The notes: generated from the letters alone by a model not told the origin. A stretch of 7,625 bases of DNA from B3-G11 sp039714175 (GCA_039714175.1 JBDLJV010000105.1:1-7625); one strand, 5' to 3'; positions 1 through 6,825 are shown, counted from the first letter of the stretch. Translations and numbers: made by a program.

Positions 1-1536
1 CTTCTCCCTCACGGAAGCCCAGTCGATCCCTGCGCCGTCATCTGAGACGGTGAGCTTGACATGCTGATCGTCTCTGGATGTCGCCACGCGAACGGTTCCA
101 ACCGACGCCTTCCCGGAAGCAACACGAACGTCTTCAGGTTCGAGACCGTGGGCCACCGCATTGACTACGAACTGGCGGACGATCTCACCGATACGGTCGA
201 GGAGCTGACGATCGATGAGCGTGTCCTCACCTTCGACAACAAGCTCGACTCGCCTCCCGACCTTTTTCGAGAGGTACTTCACGAGTTGCGGCAGTGTCGA
301 CGTGATGCTCGAGACGGGGATAACAGTGAGTCCGAGGGCAGCGCCTTCGAGCTGGACCATCGCATGTCGTATGGTCTCGAGCGATTCGATCAGTCCGTCC
401 GCGGCGCTGGATGATCCACTCGGTCCGCTGTCCATTGCTACGTACGAGGCTTGGCGGACCGCGGAGTCGATATCGACCCGCACGGCGGCGACATCATTGA
501 TCATGCGGAAGAGCCGTCCGGCGTTCACCGGCACCGATTCCTCGGTCGCCCAGGTCTCGACTGCGCCAACGAGGCCGCCGAGATCGTAAGCCTGGCTGGT
601 TACCGGATCGAGAACTGATCGCTTGTCTTCGACAACCGTGAGCATCGGCGGCGCATCGGACTCAGTGGGTGCTTCCTGTGCAGGAGCTACCGACACCGAC
701 TCCGGAGGTTCCCCGCCATCGATAACCGGAGCTTCCACGGCATTGTCAGCCGGAACCTCCACGTCGTGCTCAGTCGGAGCCTCGACCGGGGTATCTAATG
801 GCTCCTCGACATGTGTCTCCGGGACGAGTTCATAGGTGATCTGCGGAGTCGGCAGCTTTCCATCGGGTCCTGGCTCAAATACGAGCGGTTCGTCGCTGTC
901 GTGTGACTCCACATCGTCGTCGGCATCGAACCCTGAAGATTCGGCTTCGTCGGGAGCATCGGCACCATCTGCGATGACAACCTCGTCGATCGCCTCGGGA
1001 GCCTCGTCGACGGCACCCACTTCGTCGGACTCACTCGCAGGCACATCAGCTTCGGACTCACCGAGTTCCACCGGTTCGACGGGTTCTGTGGCGGTATCGG
1101 CTACAGGCACCGGTGCATCGGCCTGCTCTTCTTCGAGTGGTTCCGGGAGCATCTCGAGCAGTGGCTCGTCGGTGACGATCTCCCTCACCGTTTGGATCGA
1201 CTCTGAGATTCCGGCATGTTCACCATCGAGTCCGTGCGGAATCGCTTCAGCAAGCATGACAAGGGCGTGACCCAACATCGACGAGGGCTGGAGATCTCTC
1301 TGTTGAATGAACCGCCAGACGAACTCGCATGTCTCGCCCCCCCGGGCGATCCCTTCATACCCCATGACGCGACCAGTTCCCTTGATCGTATGCCCCTCAC
1401 GAAGCATGCGACCGGAGAGTTCCTGGGTAATCGCGCCGGCGACCATTGCCCTGCCACCCTCGGCCAGGCTGCTCGATCGCTCGTCAAGTTCCTCCCTGAA
1501 GAGCTTCTCGAGCTCAGGGTCATTCTGCCAGTCCAT
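1..1536 (-). CDS. CheA-family histidine kinase with N-terminal Hpt domain, partial (C-terminus beyond the window)
   Basis: The open frame runs 512 codons from the ATG at 1536 to the window edge without a stop. Residues 1-125 look like an Hpt (CheA P1) domain with phospho-acceptor His49 in HTIKGTG. Residues about 131-297 form a Pro/Ala/Glu/Asp-rich linker with no arginine and one lysine (Lys227). Residues about 300-400 are helical and may be a divergent P3 dimerisation region. From about 400 the CheA-type P4 ATPase domain begins, with the N-box NAVAHGLEP (Asn459, His463) and the G1 box SDDGAGID (Asp499-Asp500-Gly501). The rest of P4 and any CheW-like or receiver domain lie off the window. The chosen start has GGTGGA three bases upstream; an in-frame ATG at 1572 has no SD and would put a heptamer repeat into the protein. 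Family knowledge: such kinases pass phosphate from the P1 His to a response regulator in chemotaxis, pilus or other signalling arrays. No partner gene is visible, so the output is unknown. Confidence 0.85.
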   Translation of the reverse strand, partial: MDWQNDPELEKLFREELDERSSSLAEGGRAMVAGAITQELSGRMLREGHTIKGTGRVMGYEGIARGGETCEFVWRFIQQRDLQPSSMLGHALVMLAEAIPHGLDGEHAGISESIQTVREIVTDEPLLEMLPEPLEEEQADAPVPVADTATEPVEPVELGESEADVPASESDEVGAVDEAPEAIDEVVIADGADAPDEAESSGFDADDDVESHDSDEPLVFEPGPDGKLPTPQITYELVPETHVEEPLDTPVEAPTEHDVEVPADNAVEAPVIDGGEPPESVSVAPAQEAPTESDAPPMLTVVEDKRSVLDPVTSQAYDLGGLVGAVETWATEESVPVNAGRLFRMINDVAAVRVDIDSAVRQASYVAMDSGPSGSSSAADGLIESLETIRHAMVQLEGAALGLTVIPVSSITSTLPQLVKYLSKKVGRRVELVVEGEDTLIDRQLLDRIGEIVRQFVVNAVAHGLEPEDVRVASGKASVGTVRVATSRDDQHVKLTVSDDGAGIDWASVREK

Positions 1537-1547
1537 CAGTCCACCAT

Positions 1548-1560
1548 GAAGTCGGAAGTC
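1548..1560. repeat. Two-unit heptamer fragment upstream of the CheA-like gene
   Basis: GAAGTCG followed by GAAGTC makes a 13-base, period-7 fragment. It is exactly the reverse complement of 4927-4939 in the array at the trpS 3' end. It lies 11 bases before the preferred ATG at 1536, so it would be in the leader of the CheA-like gene. It may be a small remnant of the dispersed heptamer family; at 13 bases, chance cannot be excluded. Confidence 0.4.
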
Positions 1561-1609
1561 ATGTCTACTCATCGCATATCGGACGGTTCGACACAGGTCT
1601 TGAGGACTA

Positions 1610-1652
1610 TGACTAGTTCCCAGCGATCCCCCGGATCGCTGGGAACTAGTCA
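1610..1652. repeat. Perfect 20-bp inverted repeat (hairpin) with a 3-base loop
   Basis: Bases 1610-1629 are the exact reverse complement of 1633-1652, leaving the loop CCC at 1630-1632. The stem would be very stable as RNA or as a cruciform. Neither flank has a T-run, so it is not a textbook intrinsic terminator, although actinobacterial terminators often lack a U-tract. It sits between the divergent CheA-like (-) and four-helix-bundle (+) genes and directly abuts the left heptamer array. On the minus strand it is the first strong hairpin that transcription leaving guaA would meet. It may be the original guaA terminator, now separated from guaA by an inserted cassette. Confidence 0.9.
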
Positions 1653-1684
1653 GGCTTCAGGCTTCAGACGTCAGGCATCAGGTG
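1651..1684. repeat. Left heptamer array, inverted partner of 2096-2129
   Basis: This is a degenerate period-7 tandem array built on TCAGGCN, about four and a half units. Compared with the reverse complement of 2096-2129, 28 of 34 positions are identical, and every mismatch falls at the variable positions of the heptamer. It overlaps the hairpin at 1610-1652 by two bases and precedes the four-helix-bundle gene by 55 bases. Confidence 0.85.
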
Positions 1685-1739
1685 AGGAAGTCCGGATAGG
1701 TCTCTTCCAACCGGAATCGACACGTGATACTCATGGGGC

Positions 1740-2102
1740 ATGCGTAAGTACGAGGAACTCCTCATTTGGCAGAAATCCATCGAGTTGGCTCACCGTTGCT
1801 ACGACGCCACGGCTGACTTCCCGAGGGAGGAACGATTCGGCCTGACAAGCCAGATGCGCCGAGCAGCTGTGTCAATCCCGAGCAATATTGCGGAAGGCAG
1901 CGGTCGAGATCTGCCGGGTGACTTCGCCAAGTTTCTCAGGTACGCCTATGGCTCGGGATGCGAACTCGCAACCCAAACGACGATCGCTCAGAATCTCGAA
2001 CTCGGCGACTCCCACGACCTCGCCAATCTTCATGAAGGAGCAGATGAGGTACGACGGATGATCTACGCCTTTGTCAAGCATCTGGAGCGCTCGTCCGCCT
2101 GA
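1740..2102 (+). CDS. Four-helix-bundle protein (23S rRNA intervening-sequence protein / Avd-like family)
   Basis: This 120-residue protein has the hallmarks of the S23/IVP family. There is an N-terminal helix with a W-Q-K motif (Trp10-Lys12). The signature SQMRRAAVSIPSNIAEGSGR covers residues 37-56, and a GSGCELATQ segment at 71-79 begins the third helix. Length matches the family. Members occur inside rRNA intervening sequences, as Avd accessory proteins of diversity-generating retroelements (where Avd binds the reverse transcriptase), and as orphans of unknown function. No rRNA, reverse transcriptase or template/variable repeat is visible here, so this is an orphan. The ATG at 1740 is preceded by GGGG (1735-1738), too close for an ideal SD, and by GATACT (1726-1731) that could serve as a -10 for a very short leader. 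The TGA stop is itself part of a flanking heptamer (GCCTGAC). It is convergent with guaA. Confidence 0.9.
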   Translation: MRKYEELLIWQKSIELAHRCYDATADFPREERFGLTSQMRRAAVSIPSNIAEGSGRDLPGDFAKFLRYAYGSGCELATQTTIAQNLELGDSHDLANLHEGADEVRRMIYAFVKHLERSSA

Positions 2103-2131
2103 CGCCTGACGCCTGAAACCTGACTCCTGTC
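2096..2131. repeat. Right heptamer array, spanning the four-helix-bundle stop codon and ending at the guaA stop
   Basis: Five heptamers (GCCTGAC twice, then GCCTGAA, ACCTGAC and TCCTGTC) run from 2097 to 2131. They form the inverted partner of 1651-1684. The first unit supplies the TGA stop of the plus-strand gene, and the last unit ends directly against the guaA stop codon at 2132-2134. There is no spacer left between guaA and the array. Confidence 0.9.
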
Positions 2132-3700
2132 CTACTCCCACTCGATGGTGGCTGGAGGCTTCGATGAGATGTCGTAAGCGACGCGATTGATGCCGTCGAC
2201 CTCATTGATGACTCGAGAGGAGATCTTCGCCAGGACCTCGTAAGGCAGGCGAGCCCAGTCGGCGGTCATGGCGTCGTCGGAAGTCACCGCTCGCACGATC
2301 AACGGATAGGCGTACGTGCGGCCGTCGCCCTGCACGCCGACGCTCTTGATCGCCGGCAGGACACCGAAGGTCTGCCAGATCTCGCGATACAGCCCGGCCT
2401 TGTGGATCTCGTCGAGCACGATTGCATCGGCAGCCCTGAGGATGTCGAGGCGTTCCTTCGTGATGTCGCCGATGATCCGGACCGCAAGACCGGGGCCGGG
2501 AAATGGCTGGCGCCACACGATCTCCTCGGGAAGGCCGAGTTCCTCCCCCACTGCCCTGACCTCATCCTTGAACAGGTCACGAAGCGGTTCAACAAGTTCG
2601 AACTCGATGTCATCCGGCAGTCCGCCGACGTTGTGGTGACTCTTGATCTTGGCGGCATCCTTGGTCCCGGATTCGATGACGTCGGGATACAGCGTGCCTT
2701 GCACGAGATGATCGGCACCTTCGATGCCGGCAGCCACCTCTTCAAAGACACGGATGAAGGTCTCCCCAATGATCTTGCGCTTCTCCTCAGGATCGGTGAC
2801 ACCGTCGAGCGCAGCCAAGAACCGGTCCTGCGCCTTGACGTGGATGAGGTTCATGTGGAAGGTGTTGCGGAAGGTCTCCTCGACCTGCTCGCCCTCGTTC
2901 TGGCGCATCAGCCCGTGATCCACGAACACGCACACGAGCTGGTCGCCGATCGCCTTGTGCACAAGCGCTGCTGCAACGGATGAGTCGACACCGCCGGAGA
3001 GTCCGCAGATCGCAACGCCGTCACCGACGGCCTCTTGGATCGCGTCGACTGATTGCTCGATGATCCCGACATGTGTCCATGTGGGTCTCGCCCCGCACAC
3101 GTCCCACAGGAAGTGCTCGAGCACCCGCTGTCCATGCTCGGTGTGCTTGACCTCCGGATGGAACTGGACGCTGTAGAAACCGCGCTCAACGTTCTCCATT
3201 GCTGCAACGGGCGCATCAGGGGTCGATGCGGTCACGGCGAATCCTTCCGGTGCCTCTGATACGGCATCGTTGTGGCTCATCCACACCTGCTGGGTGTCGG
3301 GCTGGTCCGAGAACAATCTGGACTCGCCCTCCACGGTCAGGGATGCCGGGCCGAACTCCGATGTACCGGTCGATGCAACCGTTCCGCCCAGTTCCTTGGC
3401 CATCACTTGATGCCCGTAGCAAATGCCAAAGACGGGGATCCCTAGATCGAAGATCGCCGGGTCGATCCCGTAGGCATCTTCTGCATAGACGGACGATGGT
3501 CCGCCCGACAAGATGATTCCGACGGGCTCCTTCGCCAGCGCCTCGGCGGCTGTGATATCCCTCGGGACGATCTCGGAAAAGACGCGTGCCTCACGAACTC
3601 GGCGTGCGATCAGCTGGGCGTACTGCGCTCCGAAGTCGACTACGAGGACGCGGTCAAAATCGCCTTGTGAGGCGTGGCCGGAGATGGTGGGGCCGGCCAT
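2132..3700 (-). CDS. guaA: GMP synthase (glutamine-hydrolysing)
   Basis: GuaA converts XMP, ATP and glutamine to GMP in the cytoplasm, the last step of de novo GMP synthesis. The 522-residue protein is full length. Residues 17-205 are the class I glutamine amidotransferase domain, with nucleophile Cys94 in GICYGHQ and His181/Glu183 in FHPEV completing the triad. Residues about 210-400 are the ATP pyrophosphatase domain with the PP-loop SGGVDSS at 235-241. The rest is the dimerisation domain, ending in the family-typical KPPATIEWE. The first 16 residues form a short extension before the conserved VLVVDFGAQ strand. The ATG shares its A with the TGA of guaB3 (TGATG on the minus strand), which indicates translational coupling. 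Downstream, the stop codon touches a heptamer array, so the native 3' untranslated region appears to have been displaced. Confidence 0.98.
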   Translation of the reverse strand: MAGPTISGHASQGDFDRVLVVDFGAQYAQLIARRVREARVFSEIVPRDITAAEALAKEPVGIILSGGPSSVYAEDAYGIDPAIFDLGIPVFGICYGHQVMAKELGGTVASTGTSEFGPASLTVEGESRLFSDQPDTQQVWMSHNDAVSEAPEGFAVTASTPDAPVAAMENVERGFYSVQFHPEVKHTEHGQRVLEHFLWDVCGARPTWTHVGIIEQSVDAIQEAVGDGVAICGLSGGVDSSVAAALVHKAIGDQLVCVFVDHGLMRQNEGEQVEETFRNTFHMNLIHVKAQDRFLAALDGVTDPEEKRKIIGETFIRVFEEVAAGIEGADHLVQGTLYPDVIESGTKDAAKIKSHHNVGGLPDDIEFELVEPLRDLFKDEVRAVGEELGLPEEIVWRQPFPGPGLAVRIIGDITKERLDILRAADAIVLDEIHKAGLYREIWQTFGVLPAIKSVGVQGDGRTYAYPLIVRAVTSDDAMTADWARLPYEVLAKISSRVINEVDGINRVAYDISSKPPATIEWE

Positions 3701-4857
3701 CAGCCCATCCCCACGCCCTGTGACCGTTGGAGCTGCTTCCCTTCGGTCTGGAGAGCGGGAGCAACCATGACTTCAGCCTTCTGGAACGCTTTGACTGTCG
3801 CATAGCCCGTGGTCGCCATTGATCCGCGCAGCCCGCCAAAGAGGTTGCGGCGGCCATCGTTCTCGTGGGCCGGACCGAGGAGGATCTCCTCGACGGTTCC
3901 GAGAATCCCTGTCTGAACGCGGGAGCCACGGGGAAGAGTCGCATGGAATGTGGCCATGCCCCAGTGGAAGCCCTTCGATGGCGACTCTGAGGCGGCGGCA
4001 ATGGGCGAACCGAGCATCACGGCGTCTGCACCGACGGCAATGGCCTTCGATACATCGCCACCAGTACGCATGCCACCGTCAGCGATGACGTGGACATACC
4101 TGCCGGATTCCTCGAGGTAGGCCGAGCGCGCAGCTGCGGCATCGGCAATGGCTGTTGCCTGCGGAACACCGATTCCGAGCACGCCGCGCGTGGTGCATGC
4201 GGCACCGGGACCGACACCGACAAGCACACCAACGGCGCCTGTCCGCATCAGGTGAAGCGCGCCGGAATACGATGCCGTACCACCGATGATGACCGGCATC
4301 TCGACCTCGCGGATGAACCTGTTGAGATCGAGAGGTTCCTCTCGCGACGACACATGCTCAGCGGATACGACGGTTCCCTGGACAACGAGGACATCGAGAC
4401 CGCCGGCCTTCGCGTAATCGACGTACTTGGCAACCGTGGGGGGCGTCAGGCTTCCGCATGCGATCACACCGGCATCCTTGATCTCCTTGACCCTCTGGGT
4501 GATGAGATCCGGGTTCACCGGGGCGGCGTAGAGCTCCTGCATGCGCCGGGTCGCGTTCTCGTTGCCGAGCGTTGCGATCTCGTCATAGACAGGAATCGGA
4601 TCCTCATACCGCGTCCAGAGGCCTTCGAGGTTGAGGGTTGCGAGACCTCCGAGTCGGCCGATCTCGATGGCAGTATTGGGGCTCACGGCGGAGTCCATTC
4701 CTGATGCCATCATCGGGAGATCGAACGTGAATGCGTCGAGTTCCCACGACAGATCGACATCCTCCGGGTCCCTGGTCCGTCTTGTTGGGACGATCGCTAT
4801 GTCATCAAAGCCCCAGGCCCGACGACCGGATTTCCCTTTCCCGATCTCGACTTCCAC
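3700..4857 (-). CDS. guaB3: GuaB3-family IMP dehydrogenase-related protein (no CBS domains)
   Basis: The 385-residue IMPDH/GMP-reductase-fold barrel opens with the GuaB3-like RRAWGFDDIAIVPTRRTRD (residues 12-30) and has no CBS insertion. The catalytic loop GVGPGAACTTRG keeps the nucleophilic cysteine (Cys221). The phosphate-binding segments DGGMRTGGD (260-268) and GADAVMLGSP (276-285) are intact. Length fits the actinobacterial and cyanobacterial GuaB3 group, whose members sit beside GuaB2 or GuaA. IMPDH activity has been reported for a cyanobacterial GuaB3, but other members are less clear, so oxidation of IMP to XMP here is an inference. The overlap with guaA supports a role in guanine nucleotide supply. 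The GTG start is preferred because of a strong upstream SD. A classical CBS-containing guaB is not in the window and is expected elsewhere. Confidence 0.93.
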   Translation of the reverse strand: MEVEIGKGKSGRRAWGFDDIAIVPTRRTRDPEDVDLSWELDAFTFDLPMMASGMDSAVSPNTAIEIGRLGGLATLNLEGLWTRYEDPIPVYDEIATLGNENATRRMQELYAAPVNPDLITQRVKEIKDAGVIACGSLTPPTVAKYVDYAKAGGLDVLVVQGTVVSAEHVSSREEPLDLNRFIREVEMPVIIGGTASYSGALHLMRTGAVGVLVGVGPGAACTTRGVLGIGVPQATAIADAAAARSAYLEESGRYVHVIADGGMRTGGDVSKAIAVGADAVMLGSPIAAASESPSKGFHWGMATFHATLPRGSRVQTGILGTVEEILLGPAHENDGRRNLFGGLRGSMATTGYATVKAFQKAEVMVAPALQTEGKQLQRSQGVGMG

Positions 4858-4863
4858 AGCGAA

Positions 4864-4868
4864 CCTCC
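4864..4868 (-). promoter_or_regulatory. Strong Shine-Dalgarno of guaB3, fixing a GTG start
   Basis: GGAGG on the minus strand lies six bases from the GTG at 4857. It is the best SD in the window and decides the non-ATG start of guaB3. Confidence 0.8.
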
Positions 4869-4910
4869 ACTAGCGCCAGCAATAGCTGCAGGGTAGCGGC
4901 GACAGAGACA

Positions 4911-4952
4911 TCAGATTTCAGAGTCCGACTTCCGACTTCCGATATCCGTCAG
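4911..4952. repeat. Heptamer array across the trpS stop codon, without an associated gene
   Basis: Six period-7 units run from 4911 to 4952. They drift from TCAGANT on the left through CCGACTT (twice) to CCGNNAN on the right, and take in the trpS stop at 4949-4951. They fill much of the 91-base gap between trpS and guaB3. As at 2096-2131, the array sits at the 3' end of a conserved gene and overlaps a stop codon, but no cassette gene or inverted partner is present. Confidence 0.75.
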
Positions 4953-5932
4953 AATCCCTTGATACCGGTGGCCTTGCGGACTTCCCGCATGTAGCCGTCA
5001 GCCATCTCGTTGGCGCGGTGGCCGCCGGACCGCAGGATGTCGCGCACGTCACCGTTCTTGATCTCCTTGAACCGCGCCTTGAAAGGACCGATCTCCGCGA
5101 GCACGGCGTCGGCGACCGCGTCCTTGAACAGGCCGTAGCCGCCGGATGCGTAGTCATCGACGAGTTCGTCGATGCTCTGCCCTGTGCAGCCAGACATGAT
5201 CTCGAGAAGGTTCGAGATCCCTGGCTTGGCTGCGACGTCGTACCGCACCTCAGGATCGCTGTCGGTCACGGCAGAGCGGATACGTTTACGGATCACGTCG
5301 GCATCGTCGAGCAGAGAGACCCTGCTCTTGATCTGGGGATCCGACTTGGACATCTTGTTCGTGGGCTCCGTGAGCGACATGACTCGTGCCGATGTCTCCG
5401 GGATGTAGCCCTCGGGTATCGGGAAGATGTCACCGAACTTGTTGTTGAATCGCTCAGCGAGATCCCGAGTCACCTCGATGTGCTGGCGCTGATCATCCCC
5501 GACGGGTACGAGATTGGCTCGGTGGATGAGGATGTCCGCGGCCATGAGCACCGGGTAGGCGTAGAGGCCGAGATTCGACGCGGCACCCTTGGCGGTCTTG
5601 TCCTTGAACTGCGTCATCCGGTTGAGAACGCCCATCGGCGTCATCGTTCCGAGGATCCACGCGAGTTCTGCGTGGCCCGGCACCTGACTCTGGGTGTAGA
5701 GAAGCGATCTATCCGGATCGACGCCGAGGGCGAGGAGCACCTTGGCGGTGTCGATGCGGTTCTTCTGGAGCTCCTCGGGGTCGTAATCGACTGTCATCGC
5801 GTGGAGGTCGACAATGCAGTAGATAGTGTCGTAGGTGTCCTGCAGCTGCACCCAGTTCCTGAAGGCACCCAGGTAGTTGCCGAGGTGGATGTTGCCGGTG
5901 GGCTGTACGCCTGAGAAGATCCGCTGTTGCAT
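4949..5932 (-). CDS. trpS: Tryptophanyl-tRNA synthetase
   Basis: TrpS charges tRNA-Trp with tryptophan at the cost of ATP. The 327-residue length is normal for the compact bacterial class I enzyme. The HIGH-type signature appears as GVQPTGNIHLGNYLGA (residues 8-23), and the KMSKS loop is present as TNKMSKSDP (191-199). The segment GDDQRQHIEVTRDLAERFN (145-163) is the conserved substrate-pocket region. The ATG at 5932 is 14 bases after the stop of the phosphotransferase gene and has no SD. A TAAGCT hexamer exactly six bases upstream suggests a leaderless transcript from its own promoter, or weak co-transcription with the genes before it. The C-terminus (TGIKGF) reads into the heptamer array at the stop codon, so the last few residues could have been altered by the repeat. 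Confidence 0.98.
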   Translation of the reverse strand: MQQRIFSGVQPTGNIHLGNYLGAFRNWVQLQDTYDTIYCIVDLHAMTVDYDPEELQKNRIDTAKVLLALGVDPDRSLLYTQSQVPGHAELAWILGTMTPMGVLNRMTQFKDKTAKGAASNLGLYAYPVLMAADILIHRANLVPVGDDQRQHIEVTRDLAERFNNKFGDIFPIPEGYIPETSARVMSLTEPTNKMSKSDPQIKSRVSLLDDADVIRKRIRSAVTDSDPEVRYDVAAKPGISNLLEIMSGCTGQSIDELVDDYASGGYGLFKDAVADAVLAEIGPFKARFKEIKNGDVRDILRSGGHRANEMADGYMREVRKATGIKGF

Positions 5933-5938
5933 GCGGCG

Positions 5939-5944
5939 AGCTTA
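5939..5944 (-). promoter_or_regulatory. Possible -10 hexamer for a leaderless trpS transcript
   Basis: TAAGCT on the minus strand fits the actinobacterial TAnnnT pattern. It is followed by six bases and then the trpS ATG, so the first transcribed base would be the A of the start codon. A possible -35 (TTGCCG) lies 19 bases upstream, inside the preceding gene. Together with the missing SD this gives moderate support; it is a short motif and could be chance. Confidence 0.3.
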
Positions 5945-5946
5945 GG

Positions 5947-6825
5947 TCAGTCGCTGAGAATCTCGGCAAGGGCGCGATGCGCCATCGCTGCGAAGTCCGG
6001 ATTCGAGTCCCCGTAGTACGGGATGGCTGCGACAGCCATGTAGAGCGCCCAGCCCTTTCCCCTGACCCATTGGGCTTCGTCGGGGTCGATGACGTCGCGG
6101 AATGCCGCTCTGCTGTCATCATCGAACAGCCACCACGCAGCGATGAGATCGCTGGCTGGATCTCCGACGCTGCAACCCTCGAAGTCAACCACACCGACGA
6201 GAGCACCATCCCTGGCGATCAGGTTGCCCGAGTGCAGGTCGCCGTGGAACCACGTTGGCGGTCCGGTCCACTCGGGTGCGGCAAGACATGATTCCCAGAT
6301 GCCGACGATCTCGGATGTGGCACCTTGAGCAGGGAACCGATCGACGTAGCGCCTGAAGGCGGCATCGCTCGCGGCAAGACCCCGGCCGCGGCTGCTGGAG
6401 TCAGGAGCTCCGGTCGTGTCGATGCTCCGGAGGTCGAGAATGAACCCCGCCAACCGCGTCGCGGCGCCGTCGAGGTCGTACAAGGCTGATGGCGTCGCAT
6501 CTCCACCTTCGATCCACCGGAGAACCGACCACGGCGACGGGTATCTCTCGGTGGGCCTACCGAGCCACAGATGCTCCGGAACCTCCAGGGGCAGGTCGGG
6601 CGCCAGTCTGGGCAGCCATCTCGACTCGTGCAATGGGCCGTCTTGGAAGGCTTCGGTGCGCGGGAGCCGAATCAGCTTGTCGTTACCGAGCCGATAGGCA
6701 ACGTTGACCGTGCCTGAGGTCTCGAGGCGTCGCAGTGGCAGGCCGGACCATTCGGGCCGCTGATCGGCGATAAGATCGGCCACGATCTCTCGGTCAATGA
6801 GAAACTCGTCGTCGTGAAGTGTCAT
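5947..6825 (-). CDS. Aminoglycoside phosphotransferase (APH/choline kinase-fold) family protein
   Basis: This is a 292-residue small-molecule kinase of the APH fold. The catalytic loop HGDLHSGN covers residues 194-201 (His194, Asp196, Asn201), and the metal-binding aspartate is Asp214 in VVDFEGCSVGDPASDL. The N-lobe has NVAYRLGNDKLIRLPR (41-56) and the linker segment YPSPWSVLRWIEG (95-107), typical of the subgroup often annotated as APH or homoserine-kinase-like. Members phosphorylate aminoglycosides, macrolides, sugars or other hydroxyl compounds; nothing here identifies the substrate, and a resistance role should not be assumed. The ATG has a GAGGAG SD four bases upstream. The start lies in a predicted stem with the region just after the SnoaL-like stop codon. 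It is 14 bases from trpS, so co-transcription is likely. Confidence 0.9.
   Translation of the reverse strand: MTLHDDEFLIDREIVADLIADQRPEWSGLPLRRLETSGTVNVAYRLGNDKLIRLPRTEAFQDGPLHESRWLPRLAPDLPLEVPEHLWLGRPTERYPSPWSVLRWIEGGDATPSALYDLDGAATRLAGFILDLRSIDTTGAPDSSSRGRGLAASDAAFRRYVDRFPAQGATSEIVGIWESCLAAPEWTGPPTWFHGDLHSGNLIARDGALVGVVDFEGCSVGDPASDLIAAWWLFDDDSRAAFRDVIDPDEAQWVRGKGWALYMAVAAIPYYGDSNPDFAAMAHRALAEILSD

Larger units (their letters stand above)
1651..2131 (+). mobile_element. Putative inserted cassette: four-helix-bundle gene between inverted heptamer arrays
   Basis: A single plus-strand gene in an otherwise all-minus region is bounded by inverted copies of a 34-base period-7 array. The right array ends immediately before the guaA stop codon. 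No transposase, recombinase or reverse transcriptase is encoded inside, so if it moves, something must mobilise it in trans. No target-site duplication is evident at the edges. Similar heptamer patches without a gene occur elsewhere in the window. The call of a mobile unit is inference from layout; a locally expanded repeat pair around an old gene is the alternative. Confidence 0.45.

Noticed and set aside
1740..2102. 23S rRNA intervening sequence
   Set aside because: No rRNA sequence flanks the gene; the neighbours are guaA and a kinase gene.
1651..2131. CRISPR array or diversity-generating retroelement
   Set aside because: Seven-base units without spacers are not CRISPR. No reverse transcriptase, template repeat or variable repeat is present, despite the Avd-like protein.
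1651..2134. Target-site duplication around the cassette
   Set aside because: Bases next to the two arrays were compared and no convincing direct repeat was found.
4090..4704. 204-codon plus-strand frame across guaB3, and similar frames at 2402-2983 and 836-1270
   Set aside because: They lie antisense to well-supported genes. The 836-1270 product is a Ser/Gly/Thr-rich low-complexity mirror of the acidic linker.
5018..5914. 298-codon open frame on the plus strand across trpS
   Set aside because: It is fully antisense to a TrpS with intact HIGH and KMSKS motifs. Its translation has no recognisable family features and reflects GC-rich codon bias of the real gene.
5947..6825. Antibiotic resistance gene
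   Set aside because: The fold is APH, but the subgroup is chromosomal and broad, and no residue identifies an aminoglycoside substrate. Arginine in LIRLPR in place of a typical N-lobe lysine seems common in this subgroup, so I do not treat it as inactivating.
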